NCBI GenBank assembly: GCA_948567375.1
Contig: OX419756.1
Location: 60,898,333-60,962,332 of the forward strand
Reading direction: 5' to 3'
Origin: Lunularia cruciata
Taxonomy: Eukaryota; Streptophyta; Marchantiopsida; Lunulariales; Lunulariaceae
Length of the DNA stretch: 64,000 nucleotides
Positions within the stretch are counted from its first letter, which is position 1; every line of letters starts with the position of its first letter. Made by a program: the position numbers and the translations under genes. Shown piece by piece: positions 55,506 to 64,000 of this stretch. Below the pieces are notes generated by a model, which saw only the letters and a list, made by a program, of their open reading frames with translations, had not been told where the DNA came from and ran no database searches.

Positions 55506-57288
55506 TTGGGATGTGAGGTGTTGTGGTTTTACAGATATGGGGAGATATGGAGAGGAGCAGCATGTGTTACTATCATTATTCTTGTGCTAGCCATGGCTAC
55601 ATCTTCCCATGTGGGGTTGTCTAGAGCGGGTCGGGATACACCATGCCCGGTGTGTCACCGATGCCTTACCTCGCAAGGGGTAAAGACCCATGTGGGAAGG
55701 ATGCACAAGGACTATGATTGGACCACTTGGGATGCCCATGTGAGACGAGTGACCACATCGACAGCAGTGACACTTGGGATTATGCATGCTTCTTCTATAC
55801 CTTTGTTGATCGTTCCAAGGATACCGATCGAGTTGTGGGAGTGGTTAGCTTCTCAGGCGGGTTGCATTTTGGGGTTATTTGAGACTAGTTTTCCATGTCC
55901 ACGTCTATTCCATAGGCTACCTCGCACACTCCATGATGAGGCTAGACAGGCTTTTTGCCTACCACTAGACCGTTTGGCACGTGATCTCTTGGATGAGTTA
56001 GCATGGTTCCTATTCCTCTTACTCCCTCGATGTTGTCTTCGTTATGCTAGAGGGGGACGTGCGGGGCATAGAGAGGTGGTTGCTAGATTTTGTCAATTCT
56101 GAGCAAGGGATTGGGCAGCCCTTCAAGAGGAGTCTATTAGGGCTACACGATTTAGGAGACAAGCATCACCACAGGATACCACAAATTCCACTTGATTACG
56201 ACAATGTAGGACATTGGGTCATGCGGGAGAGTTTAGTAGAGTAGCACGAGCACTACACTCTTTGTCTATAGCGAGTCCTACTGATGAGACCATCTCTTCC
56301 CTACGCTCACTATATCCTATAGTAGTAGAGGGACTACCACTAGAGGTCTTAGATTATCAACCCGAGCAGCCTTTATGTCTTGATAGGTCGCTATTTGCAC
56401 AAGCATTGCGCATTGCTCCTCGCCTTTACTCAAGAGGCTTGTCAGGGATGGTTTATGAGCACCTTAGAGATTGCTTCCAGGCAGATGATCCTTCTAGTGG
56501 TTTTACCGAGTTGTTTCAAGTGGCTGCAACCATGGCGAGAGGAGACATTCTTATGTCTGTTAGTCGGGTGTTAGGTGCTAGTCAACTTCTCGTGATTGAG
56601 AAGGACACGGGAGGCATTAGACCAATTGCTATTGGAGAGATCTTTTTGTGTTTGGTCAATTGTACCATTGTCCTTCAGCATCGTTCTGAATTTTGATAGC
56701 ACCTTAGTCCACATCAGTTTGGAGTAGCTACACCTGGAGGATGTGAGGCTATATCTCTAGGCATTAGAGCACTCCTAGATATCCATCCGGAGTGGGTCGT
56801 CCTACAGGTGGATGTTGAGAACACTTTTAATAGTGTCTCATGTGCATCCATCTTTAGAGAGCTTAGGGAGCCTGGTGGATCCTTGGCAAGTCTCATTCCT
56901 TTTGCGTGGTCTTTTTATGGCTCTCCGGCTTCCCTTTACTACCAACATGGTGGTTCACATGAGGCAGTCACCGTCTTGGAGTCAACTGTTTGTACACGTC
57001 AAGGAGATCCTTTGGGTGGGGGTGGGGGGGGGGGCCTTATTTGCCATGGCTCACTTTAGAGTTCTCCTAACTACTACTTTGGCCATGTTAGGTTTTGTAT
57101 TTCCCTCATTGGCAGATGATACACACATCGTAGGCCCTGTAGATCAGATTAAGCAGGCCTTTGACTACTTGACTACTGAGCTACACCTAGTAGGCTTGAG
57201 AGTCAAGGTGTCAAAGTGTAGTGCATGGTCCCCTTTAGGTATCCCTCCCCACCTTGAGCTTCCAGAAGGTTATATCACATCCACAAAT
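55506..57288 (+). pseudogene. LINE L2 zinc-finger and reverse transcriptase coding region
   Basis: The protein probably starts at the internal methionine MATSSHVG near 55593. A C2H2 zinc finger (CPVCHRC to HVGRMH) lies at about 55640-55705, as in the N-termini of R2-type LINEs. A linker of about 250 residues follows, then RT. RT motifs: GGIRPIAIGEIF near 56610; FGVATPGGCEAISLG near 56720; VDVENTFNSV (motif A) near 56810; RQGDPLGGG (motif B) near 57000; LADDTHIVGP (motif C) near 57110. Within one frame there are stops at 56100-56102, 56193-56195 and 56694-56696. A run of G at about 57015-57035 shifts the frame just after motif B. A C-terminal zinc knuckle and endonuclease are seen only in copy L1. 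Confidence 0.75.
57284..57288. other. Left target-site duplication of element C (CAAAT)
   Basis: CAAAT directly precedes the left LTR and recurs at 63901-63905, a perfect 5-bp duplication as made by Ty3/gypsy integrases. Confidence 0.9.
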
Positions 57289-58026
57289 TGTAATACTCCG
57301 AGGACAAGAGAAGAGAGAAAACACAGATTGCACACTCAAACATTTGATGCCCCAAGGGAGCACCTTCTCTTTATTATATAGACAAAGAGGATCTCCTCCA
57401 AGGAAGCTCCACCATAGGATTAGGGACACAGATAGGTGACATGTCAGCAAGCTCCACCCTTGGATTACTGACTTGGATGGGTGACCTGTCTGGTCTAGGT
57501 CCTATCTGGTTGGTCAAACGAGCTTTGACCGGAAGGAATCTTTTAGGGAATCTTCCTGTATGAATCTCAGAATCACATGAGTAAGGTACCGTTGGAAAGC
57601 TCTCGATGAGATAAACAAGGGGGAGGGAAGGCCAGCCTTTCCTCTGTTGGGGGGGGGATCTGCACATTTTCGAGGCCTAATTCATCCGTTTAGGCCTCCA
57701 AAATTGCCTCCAAAGATTTTAGGCATATTTCGGTTCCTACTCTATTAGTAGAAGTCCCCTTTTGGTGATACCTCTTTCTGATCTGTTTATTCCATCATGT
57801 GTAACATCCTTCCAGATGTTACCAAACCAATTCTCACCTTTAAATCATATGTCTAGCTATTGGTTCTAAGGTTCTCAAGTCTATTTCGGTTTCTGCCCTA
57901 TTAGTAGAAGTACTCTTTTGGTGATACTTCTATCTGATCTATTTTGACCATCATGTATAACATCATTCTAGATATTACCAAACTAATTTTCACATCTAGA
58001 TCATATGGCCAACCCTTGGTATTACA
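57289..58026 (-). repeat. 3' LTR of element C
   Basis: The repeat runs from TGTAATACTCCG to GGTATTACA on the plus strand and matches 63158-63900. The neighbouring purine tract on its right marks it as the 3' LTR of a minus-strand element. Confidence 0.95.
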
Positions 58027-58041
58027 GACTTCCCTCCTTTT
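58027..58041 (-). promoter_or_regulatory. Polypurine tract of element C
   Basis: The minus strand reads AAAAGGAGGGAAGTC immediately before the 3' LTR, the expected primer for plus-strand DNA synthesis. Confidence 0.8.
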
Positions 58042-59956
58042 AAGACACAACGTCCTCGTTGTGCAATTGTTGCTCAAATGCTTGCACCAACACTGGTGCA
58101 TGGGCCAAATTGGCAGCGGGTTCCCAGGTTGCTTCATAGAGAGGGTAACCTTTCCATTGTACTAGATATTCCACCCGCGGATGGCGAGTACCACGCATGC
58201 GCTTTTGGAGAATCCGCTCTACTTCATATTCCTCTGTGCCATCAATGATTGTCGGACAAGGTCGAATGTCCTGTGTGGAAGTACCTTGGCCTGATCGGGG
58301 AGCATATCTGCATAATAGGGAGACATGGAACACTAGATGGATCTTCATGTGTGGTGGTAGCTCAAGGTGATAGGCCACAGCGCCGATGCGACGAAGAATC
58401 GAGAAAGGCCCAATAAAACGAGGTCTGAGCTTACAAGATCCAACTAATGTGAGGTTGGTTGTCGATAGCCACACTTGATCCCCAACATTGAACTCCATGT
58501 GCCTACGGTGTGCATCAGCATATTGCTTTTGTCGATTTTGCGCAATCTGTAACCTGTGCTTGGCGCTCTCCACACCTTGTTGGATTCTAGAAACAAATGT
58601 GTTGACTGCATCAACCTTGGTAGTCACTGGACGGATCTTCATCAAGCTAGAAGGTGTGAAGGGATGCTCACCATACATGAGGAAGAATGGAGTGACCTGG
58701 GTGGAGGCATTCACTGAATTGTTGTAAGAAAATTCCACCAACGGTAGTAGGGTGTCCCACCTCTCTTGCTCTTCTAAGGTGAAGCCGCGTAACATGTCTT
58801 CAATCATGCGATTAGCCCGCTCTGTTTGGCCATCTGTTTGTGGGTGGTAAGTTGTAGACATGGCCAACTTGGTTTTGAAGAAACCAAAGAGTGTTCGCCA
58901 AAACAAACTGGTGAATTGGGTGCCTCTATCGGTGATGAGTACTCTAGACAAGCCATGGTGAGCAAAGACTGCATCTAAGTATAGTTGAGCTAGTTGTGGA
59001 GCGGTCACCTCCTTGGTGGTAGGGCGTACATGAATCATTTTGCTGAGCCGGTCCACAAAGACCACAATGGAGTCAAACCCTGAGGTGGTCTTGGGTAATT
59101 CACAGACGAGATCCATACTCACTTGTTCCCAACGTTGGGTAGGAGTGGGAAGAGGTTGAAGGACCCCTGCAGGGTCTTGATTAGAAGCTTTGTTCTGTTG
59201 ACAAAGTAGGCAGCTACGCACATAGTCCATCACGTCGTTGCTCATCTTGGTCCAATAGTAATGGCGCTTGACTACCTCCAAGGTCTTGTCCACTCCGACA
59301 TGAGCTGCAATGGCCGAATCATGACATTCCGCTAGAATGGTGGTGCGTAATTCTGGGACATTTGGGATCCACAATCGGCCCTCTCGAAAGGTGAGTCCTT
59401 GGGTGCTGGTGACACCTTTGGACGCTTGCGCTTCTACAATCTGTGGGTTAGTTTTTGTAGCAGCTAGAATCTCTTGCCAAAATTCAGGGTTAATCTTAAC
59501 CTCTGCCGCCAAGTTGTTGGCCATTGGCATGCGGGTGAACGCATCTGCAAGTTGCTTCTTACCTTCCACGTAGGTGATTGTCATGTTGAAGCATTGTCGC
59601 CACTCTGCCCACCGAATTTGGCGATGAGATAGATCCTTCTGCATCTCGAGGTAGACTAGAGGTTTGTGGTCTGTCTCTACTACAAATGCCTTCTCGCCCA
59701 AGTAGTGCTTCCAATGCTTGGTTGCTAGAACAATGGCCAGCTCTTCTCGTTTTGTGGTGTGGTAGTTGCGCTCTGCCGGTAACAACTTTTGAGAGAAATA
59801 TGCAATTGGATGCCATCCGTCATGCCACTCTTGTTGTAGGACTACTCCTATTGCTACGCCTGATGCATCCGTAGCCAACTTGATTGGACGTTTTGGGTCA
59901 TACCACTTCAAGATTGGTGCATGTAGCAAGGCGGCCTTCAATTCTTGAAAGGCCAA
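58040..59956 (-). CDS. Element C RNase H, integrase and chromodomain
   Basis: This 638-residue frame starts in RNase H ([27 protein letters not shown]). It continues through the integrase zinc region ([10 protein letters not shown] to CLLCQQNK) and integrase core ([47 protein letters not shown]). It ends in a chromodomain at about residues 575-632 ([27 protein letters not shown]). The chromodomain, with its aromatic residues, marks the element as a chromovirus; such domains bind methylated histone H3 and bias integration towards heterochromatin. All catalytic landmarks are present. Confidence 0.95.
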   Translation of the reverse strand: MAFQELKAALLHAPILKWYDPKRPIKLATDASGVAIGVVLQQEWHDGWHPIAYFSQKLLPAERNYHTTKREELAIVLATKHWKHYLGEKAFVVETDHKPLVYLEMQKDLSHRQIRWAEWRQCFNMTITYVEGKKQLADAFTRMPMANNLAAEVKINPEFWQEILAATKTNPQIVEAQASKGVTSTQGLTFREGRLWIPNVPELRTTILAECHDSAIAAHVGVDKTLEVVKRHYYWTKMSNDVMDYVRSCLLCQQNKASNQDPAGVLQPLPTPTQRWEQVSMDLVCELPKTTSGFDSIVVFVDRLSKMIHVRPTTKEVTAPQLAQLYLDAVFAHHGLSRVLITDRGTQFTSLFWRTLFGFFKTKLAMSTTYHPQTDGQTERANRMIEDMLRGFTLEEQERWDTLLPLVEFSYNNSVNASTQVTPFFLMYGEHPFTPSSLMKIRPVTTKVDAVNTFVSRIQQGVESAKHRLQIAQNRQKQYADAHRRHMEFNVGDQVWLSTTNLTLVGSCKLRPRFIGPFSILRRIGAVAYHLELPPHMKIHLVFHVSLLCRYAPRSGQGTSTQDIRPCPTIIDGTEEYEVERILQKRMRGTRHPRVEYLVQWKGYPLYEATWEPAANLAHAPVLVQAFEQQLHNEDVVS

Positions 59957-61475
59957 CTCTTGTGCAGTTCCCCATGTCCACTTCTTCCCCTTGCCAAGTA
60001 GTGCCGTTAAAGGCTGTGCAACCTTTGGAGAAGTCCTTGATAAATCTACGATAGAATCCCGTCAACCCCAAGAAGCTCTTAAGTTGAGTCTGATCTTCTG
60101 GGGCACTCCATTTTTGAATGACCTCTATTTTATCTGTCAATACTTGAATGCCCTCTGCACTTACTCTATGCCCTAAGTAGTCTACTTCAGACTTGCCAAA
60201 CTCACACTTTGAGATTTTGGCGTACAACTGATTCTGTCTTAGAATCTGGAGGACCTCTCGTAGATGTTGTTTGTGTTCTGTCATCGTGCTACTATATACT
60301 AAGATATCATCCAAGAAGACAATAACAGACTTATCCAAGTATGGACGAAATATGTCATTCATTAGGCTCATGAAAGTGGCAAGCGCATTGGTGAGGCCAA
60401 AAGGCATCACAAGATACTCAAAGTGGCCATACCTGGTTCGAAAAGCAGTTTTGTACACATCCTCCTCTGCAATTCGGATTTGATTGTAACCGCTCTGCAA
60501 GTCCAGTTTGGTGAAGTATCTCGCTCCATGGAGTTGATCAAACAGGTCATCCATGCGAGGTAAGGGGTATTTGTTCTTCACTATTTGCTGATTGAGACCC
60601 CGATAGTCAATGCACATGCGCATTGTACCATCCTTCTTCTTCACAAACAAGACAGGGGCCCCATATGGTGATACGCTAGGTTGGATGAACCCTTTCTGTA
60701 GCATCTCCTCAATTTGAGTCTTACACTCCTCCAACTCCTGAGGTGATAGGCGATATGGGGCCTTACAAGGAGGTGTCTTCCCCGGGAGTGTCTCTATTTT
60801 GTGATCTACTCGCCTTTTAGGTGGTAATCCTGAGGGTAGATCATCGGGAAAGACATCTTGAAACTCATCCACCACATCCTTCAATTTCTCAGGAATTTGT
60901 CCAGCGAGTTGTGCACTCTGGACTTCTCTTATTAGACCCAGAAAACATCTATCGGTCTTATATACAGTTGTCGTCCCTACGACATATAGAGGCAGTTTCT
61001 GCCTGTGTGATTTTTCTTTAACCCCAATGATTGACCATTGGTGGGTTCTCACTACTTTCTTCCTCCATTCCACCATTGGGTTGTACTGCTCCATCCATGG
61101 CATGCCTAAAATTGCATCATAACGGGCTAACTGTATCACTCGCCACTCAATTGCTTCCTGATATTCTCCTACAGAGAGGGTTACCCGTCTATGTAATGAT
61201 TCAATCCTCTCTGTTTGCCCATTTGGTAACTCTACTTCTTCACTTCCATCTCTCTCTAGATCCATTCCCAATCTGATTGCAACAGAGCGAGACAAGAAAT
61301 TCTCTGTTGCTCCCGGATCTATTAATACTCTCACTTGATTACCTTCTAGTATTCCATTCACAACAATCAATTGTGAGGTTACCTTTCGGGATCTTTGCGC
61401 ATTATTCTTCTTCCTTCCCTCGCTTCTTTGCTTCCTTATTGAGCCAGTAAGGCTGCGAGGTACATTTATTGGCAA
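59898..61475 (-). CDS. Element C protease and reverse transcriptase
   Basis: This 525-residue frame carries a retropepsin-like region ([13 protein letters not shown] near residue 50, [13 protein letters not shown] near 125). Reverse transcriptase follows at about residues 235-460, with [46 protein letters not shown] and FLDDILVYS, which contains the catalytic aspartates. It overlaps the gag frame at one end and the RNase H-integrase frame at the other, as often seen in Ty3/gypsy pol arrangements. Confidence 0.93.
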   Translation of the reverse strand: MPINVPRSLTGSIRKQRSEGRKKNNAQRSRKVTSQLIVVNGILEGNQVRVLIDPGATENFLSRSVAIRLGMDLERDGSEEVELPNGQTERIESLHRRVTLSVGEYQEAIEWRVIQLARYDAILGMPWMEQYNPMVEWRKKVVRTHQWSIIGVKEKSHRQKLPLYVVGTTTVYKTDRCFLGLIREVQSAQLAGQIPEKLKDVVDEFQDVFPDDLPSGLPPKRRVDHKIETLPGKTPPCKAPYRLSPQELEECKTQIEEMLQKGFIQPSVSPYGAPVLFVKKKDGTMRMCIDYRGLNQQIVKNKYPLPRMDDLFDQLHGARYFTKLDLQSGYNQIRIAEEDVYKTAFRTRYGHFEYLVMPFGLTNALATFMSLMNDIFRPYLDKSVIVFLDDILVYSSTMTEHKQHLREVLQILRQNQLYAKISKCEFGKSEVDYLGHRVSAEGIQVLTDKIEVIQKWSAPEDQTQLKSFLGLTGFYRRFIKDFSKGCTAFNGTTWQGEEVDMGNCTRVGLSRIEGRLATCTNLEVV

Positions 61476-62572
61476 TCTTTGTTTTCCGAAGTGGTTTCCA
61501 CCTCCTCCTCTTCAATGTGCCTCTCCATGTTGTTCAAAGATCGCCTGTACGAAGGCCGAGGGCCTCTAGGGAAACGAGTGCGACAATTGGTAGATATGTG
61601 CCCAATACGGCCACAATTGTAACAACGGCGTTGTTCTCCTCGAGTCCCTTCTCCTCGTGGGACTCCATCTCTTTGTTCTTCTACCCGTCCTCGCTCTCCT
61701 TGAAGCGGCCGTGCTCCTTGATCCCGGAATCGAAGGTTGCCCAATTCCATCGGTACTGGTCCACCCATGTGTGGCATTTCTGCCCGATAATATTGAGGTG
61801 GAACTACTCCTTCACCTCCACCTAATGCTCCGGCTATTCTCTGCGCACAAGCAATGGCTTCAAATACCGTGCGAGGGTTTTGCACCATGACTTCTTGGCA
61901 AATCCGCTCTTTCAACCCTCGTTTGAAATTGTCAAGAGCCTCTGCTGGACTCATGTCGGTAATTGCAACTTGTAGATCCAGAAATGCCTCCACATACTCT
62001 TGTATGCTATTCTTCTGTCTCAATCCCCATAGTCGGGTTCGAGCCATCTGCACAGAATCCACCGATTGGAAATTCTTGAGCAGTCCTTCTTGCATTGCTG
62101 TCCATGTGACCTCCCTTCTCTCTGCCAGCATGGATTGTTCCCAAGCATCATACCATGTGAGGGCTTTATCGGTCAAGTACCCACATGCAAACACGCCTGC
62201 AACATGCTCTGTGATCTCTGTTGAGAACAATCGAAAATATCGATTCATTCTCGAGATCCAATTCTCCACTACTCCCATCGTACGCTGCCCCTTGTAAGGC
62301 TCGACGTTGCAGGTCTTCTTCATCCGGAGTAGCAATGTGGCTTCATCGTTGATAGGGTTCGTAGGCACGGGTGCCTCTCCAAGTACTTCAGTCGCAGGTA
62401 CTGGGTTTTGAGACGGCTCTTCTTCTTGCATGGCTTGATCGTTCCTAAGGATCTGCACTTGACTTTGCAATGTCTCCATGGTCATCTTAATCTCTCGAAA
62501 TTCATTCAACATCCCTTGCATTCCTTGCACCAGCTCTTGCAACTGCGGATCCATGGTGCCTGCAACACCCAA
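61466..62572 (-). CDS. Element C gag
   Basis: This 368-residue protein begins with a short coiled coil ([14 protein letters not shown]) and continues with the retrotransposon gag (capsid) domain ([46 protein letters not shown]). It ends in one zinc knuckle, [14 protein letters not shown], near residue 325. The frame looks intact. It forms virus-like particles in related elements. Confidence 0.93.
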   Translation of the reverse strand: MGVAGTMDPQLQELVQGMQGMLNEFREIKMTMETLQSQVQILRNDQAMQEEEPSQNPVPATEVLGEAPVPTNPINDEATLLLRMKKTCNVEPYKGQRTMGVVENWISRMNRYFRLFSTEITEHVAGVFACGYLTDKALTWYDAWEQSMLAERREVTWTAMQEGLLKNFQSVDSVQMARTRLWGLRQKNSIQEYVEAFLDLQVAITDMSPAEALDNFKRGLKERICQEVMVQNPRTVFEAIACAQRIAGALGGGEGVVPPQYYRAEMPHMGGPVPMELGNLRFRDQGARPLQGERGRVEEQRDGVPRGEGTRGEQRRCYNCGRIGHISTNCRTRFPRGPRPSYRRSLNNMERHIEEEEVETTSENKDCQ

Positions 62573-62587
62573 TTGCTAACGTCTACT

Positions 62588-62791
62588 TCAATATAGAGTC
62601 AATATAATCACTCTGGAAGGCGCATGAACTATCGGAACTACCATTGGGACCTCAGAAGCTATAACTTGTTGATAATACTCCTCACCAAAATTCCTAACCA
62701 CAAAATCCCTAAACATCAATTTTGGCCTCACTACATAACGAATTTCTACTTGAGTGTTGAAAGGGAGAGGATTTGGGACATTCATATCCAT
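62588..62791 (-). CDS. Element C small leader ORF 2 (67 aa), microprotein family
   Basis: Directly upstream of gag, this short protein starts MDMNVPNPLPF and contains RNFGEEYYQQVI and VPMVVPIV. It aligns with its neighbour at 62796-63017 (HFGAEFMDRVM, NPVILPVV) and with the leader protein of element B1 (LGEESAELML, PFVYPVV), so all three are one family. No known domain is recognised. Leader location, between the primer-binding site and gag, suggests a role in translation or packaging, but that is speculation. Confidence 0.55.
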   Translation of the reverse strand: MDMNVPNPLPFNTQVEIRYVVRPKLMFRDFVVRNFGEEYYQQVIASEVPMVVPIVHAPSRVIILTLY

Positions 62792-62795
62792 ATTA

Positions 62796-63017
62796 TCATA
62801 ATAGAATGTAGATCGTCAAATCCCACTCTCTGTCATATATCACCACAGGTAGAATCACCGGGTTTGGTGAGTTCATCACTCTGTCCATGAATTCCGCACC
62901 AAAGTGATAAACTAGCAATACTCTCATCTGCTCACGCTGGATGTACATAACCTTGATGTGGAATGGGTTTGAGAATGGAAAGCTAGGTGCGGGAAATTGT
63001 CCCCCCGGCGCATCCAT
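62796..63017 (-). CDS. Element C small leader ORF 1 (73 aa), microprotein family
   Basis: This frame starts MDAPGGQFPAPSFPF and contains YIQREQMRVLLVYHFGAEF and PVVIYDREW, ending YILL. The end of the protein is close to that of the B1 leader protein (PVVNYD then YILYT). It lies 4 bases upstream of leader ORF 2, its paralogue, suggesting a tandem duplication within the C leader. Confidence 0.6.
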   Translation of the reverse strand: MDAPGGQFPAPSFPFSNPFHIKVMYIQREQMRVLLVYHFGAEFMDRVMNSPNPVILPVVIYDREWDLTIYILL

Positions 63018-63144
63018 CCCATCCGCTCTCTAAAGTCCTTCCTAAGTCTAGCGATTACTCTATGTTCTCCACCTCAAATTACTCAGTTTCAGTAGTTCGT
63101 GCTATTCCAAGAGGGGTGATCCACTCTCTTGGACTAGAACACTC

Positions 63145-63156
63145 GCTCTGATACCA
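63145..63156 (-). promoter_or_regulatory. Primer-binding site of element C, tRNA-iMet
   Basis: The minus strand reads TGGTATCAGAGC one base inside the 5' LTR, an exact match to the site complementary to the 3' end of initiator tRNA-Met used by many plant Ty3 and Ty1 elements. Confidence 0.93.
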
Positions 63157-63157
63157 T

Positions 63158-63900
63158 TGTAATACTCCGAGGACAAGAGAAGAGAGAAAACACAGATTGC
63201 ACACTCAAACATTTGATGCCCCAAGGGAGCACCTTCTCTTTATTATATAGACAAAGAGGATCTCCTCCAAGGAAGCTCCACCATAGGATTAGGGACACAG
63301 ATAGGTGACATGTCAGCAAGCTCCACCCTTGGATTACTGACTTGGATGGGTGACCTGTCTGGTCTAGGTCCTATCTGGTTGGTCAAACGAGCTTTGACTG
63401 GAGGGAATCTTTTAGGGAATCTTCCTGTAGGAATCTCAGAATCACATGAGTAAGGTACCGTTGGAAAGCTCTCGACGAGATTAACCAAGGGGGAGGGAAG
63501 GCTAGTCTTACCTCCGTTGGGGGGGGGGGGAATCTGCACATTTTTGAGGCCTAATTCATCCGTTTAGGCCTCCAAAATTGCCTCCAAAGATTCCAGGCAT
63601 ATTTCGGTTCCTACTCTATTAGTAGAAGTCCCCTTTTGGTGATACCTCTTTCTGATCTGTTTATTCCATCATGTGTAACATCCTTCCAGATGTTACCAAA
63701 CCAATTCTCACCTTTAAATCATATGTCTAGCTATTGGTTCTAAGGTTCTCAAGTCTATTTCGGTTTCTGCCCTATTAGTAGAAGTACTCTTTTGGTGATA
63801 CTTCTATCTGATCTATTTTGACCATCATGTATAACATCATTCTAGATATTACCAAACTAAATTTCACATCTAGATCATATGGCCAACCCTTGGTATTATA
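63158..63900 (-). repeat. 5' LTR of element C
   Basis: This 743-bp partner of 57289-58026 has the same TGTAATACTCCG start and a GGTATTATA end on the plus strand. Length differences come mainly from a G run near 63521-63530. Confidence 0.95.
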
Positions 63901-64000
63901 CAAATGGAATTTGTGTTCTTGGAGTGCCAATAGGATCGGAAGATTTTATCACACGCTTTTTAGACGTTGCTCTTGCACAGGATGTTCTTCATGTGGATGA
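63901..64000 (+). pseudogene. Right target duplication of element C and resumed LINE L2
   Basis: CAAAT (63901-63905) repeats 57284-57288. From 63906 the sequence matches LINE copy L1 at about 44934-45030, in the region after RT (for example TTTGTGTTCTTGGAGTG and CATGTGGATGA). It is therefore the continuation of L2 beyond the element C insertion and runs past the window end. Confidence 0.88.

Larger units (their letters stand above)
55100..57288 (+). mobile_element. LINE copy L2, 5' and RT part, interrupted by element C
   Basis: This is the better-preserved copy of the LINE also seen at 43437-46241. A purine-rich leader (about 55100-55500) precedes the coding region. The 5' edge is uncertain. 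At 57289 chromovirus C is inserted; LINE sequence resumes at 63906 and runs out of the window. Confidence 0.8.
57289..63900 (-). mobile_element. Chromovirus element C (Ty3/gypsy), looks close to whole, nested in L2
   Basis: This 6.6-kb minus-strand element has two LTRs of 738 and 743 bp that differ at about 14 positions (roughly 2 percent), a perfect CAAAT target duplication, a tRNA-iMet primer-binding site and a polypurine tract. Its order on the minus strand is 5' LTR, primer-binding site, two small leader ORFs, gag, protease-RT, RNase H-integrase-chromodomain, 3' LTR. The coding parts look almost whole, with at most one or two breaks. It is young and split LINE copy L2. A decayed solo LTR of the same family lies at 30470-31060. 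Confidence 0.95.

Noticed and set aside
1-64000. Prokaryotic features such as operons, ribosome-binding sites or CRISPR arrays
   Set aside because: Introns, plant protein families and LTR elements show this is plant nuclear DNA; no regularly spaced short repeats of CRISPR type are seen.

Overview
This window is nuclear DNA of a land plant, dominated by nested retrotransposons, with only two recognisable host genes. The plant assignment rests on a spliced five-exon mTERF-family gene, a one-intron plant tetraspanin carrying the GCCK motif, and several plant-type Ty3/gypsy lineages. A DNMT3-order cytosine methyltransferase domain inside one element and a coiled-coil protein family carried inside a giant LTR fit a seedless plant (bryophyte, lycophyte or fern) better than a flowering plant. 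That last step is inference; the species cannot be named from sequence alone.

Layout. 1-13896: the 3' half of an old Ty3/gypsy element (A, plus strand), interrupted by a young, nearly whole Ty3/gypsy element (B1, minus, 1901-9700). A ends in an unusually long LTR (10119-13896) with its own protein-coding region. 13897-15710: no gene recognised. 15711-29382: a second, inverted A-type LTR, split by a plus-strand element, E (16578-26509), with a TAGG target duplication. E encodes gag with two zinc knuckles, protease, a C5 cytosine methyltransferase, RT, RNase H, integrase and a terminal PHD finger. Its ends form a split-direct-repeat pattern instead of two plain LTRs. 29383-34000: AT-rich decay with solo LTR fossils. 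34000-38290: a chromovirus-like fossil (D, minus) whose LTR promoter holds a dense heat-shock-element array. 38290-43436: the 5' half of an older B copy (B2), joined head-to-tail to D. 43437-46241: 3' part of a LINE with a restriction-like endonuclease (L1). 46670-50851: mTERF gene. 51931-53289: tetraspanin gene, convergent with it. 55100-57288: a second LINE copy (L2), interrupted by a young chromovirus (C, minus, 57289-63900, CAAAT target duplication) and resuming at 63906.

Order of events from nesting: A, its LTR copies and the LINEs are oldest; B2 entered L1; later B1 entered A, E entered the inverted A-type LTR, and C entered L2. By eye the paired terminal repeats of B1, E and C differ by roughly 0.6, 1.3 and 2 percent, so these three are the recent arrivals.

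Most notable: a retrotransposon combining a DNA methyltransferase with a PHD histone reader; its split terminal repeats; a 3.8-kb LTR that encodes a protein; a family of small proteins just behind the primer-binding sites of two unrelated Ty3 lineages; and a heat-shock-type LTR promoter. All coordinates and alignments were read by eye.
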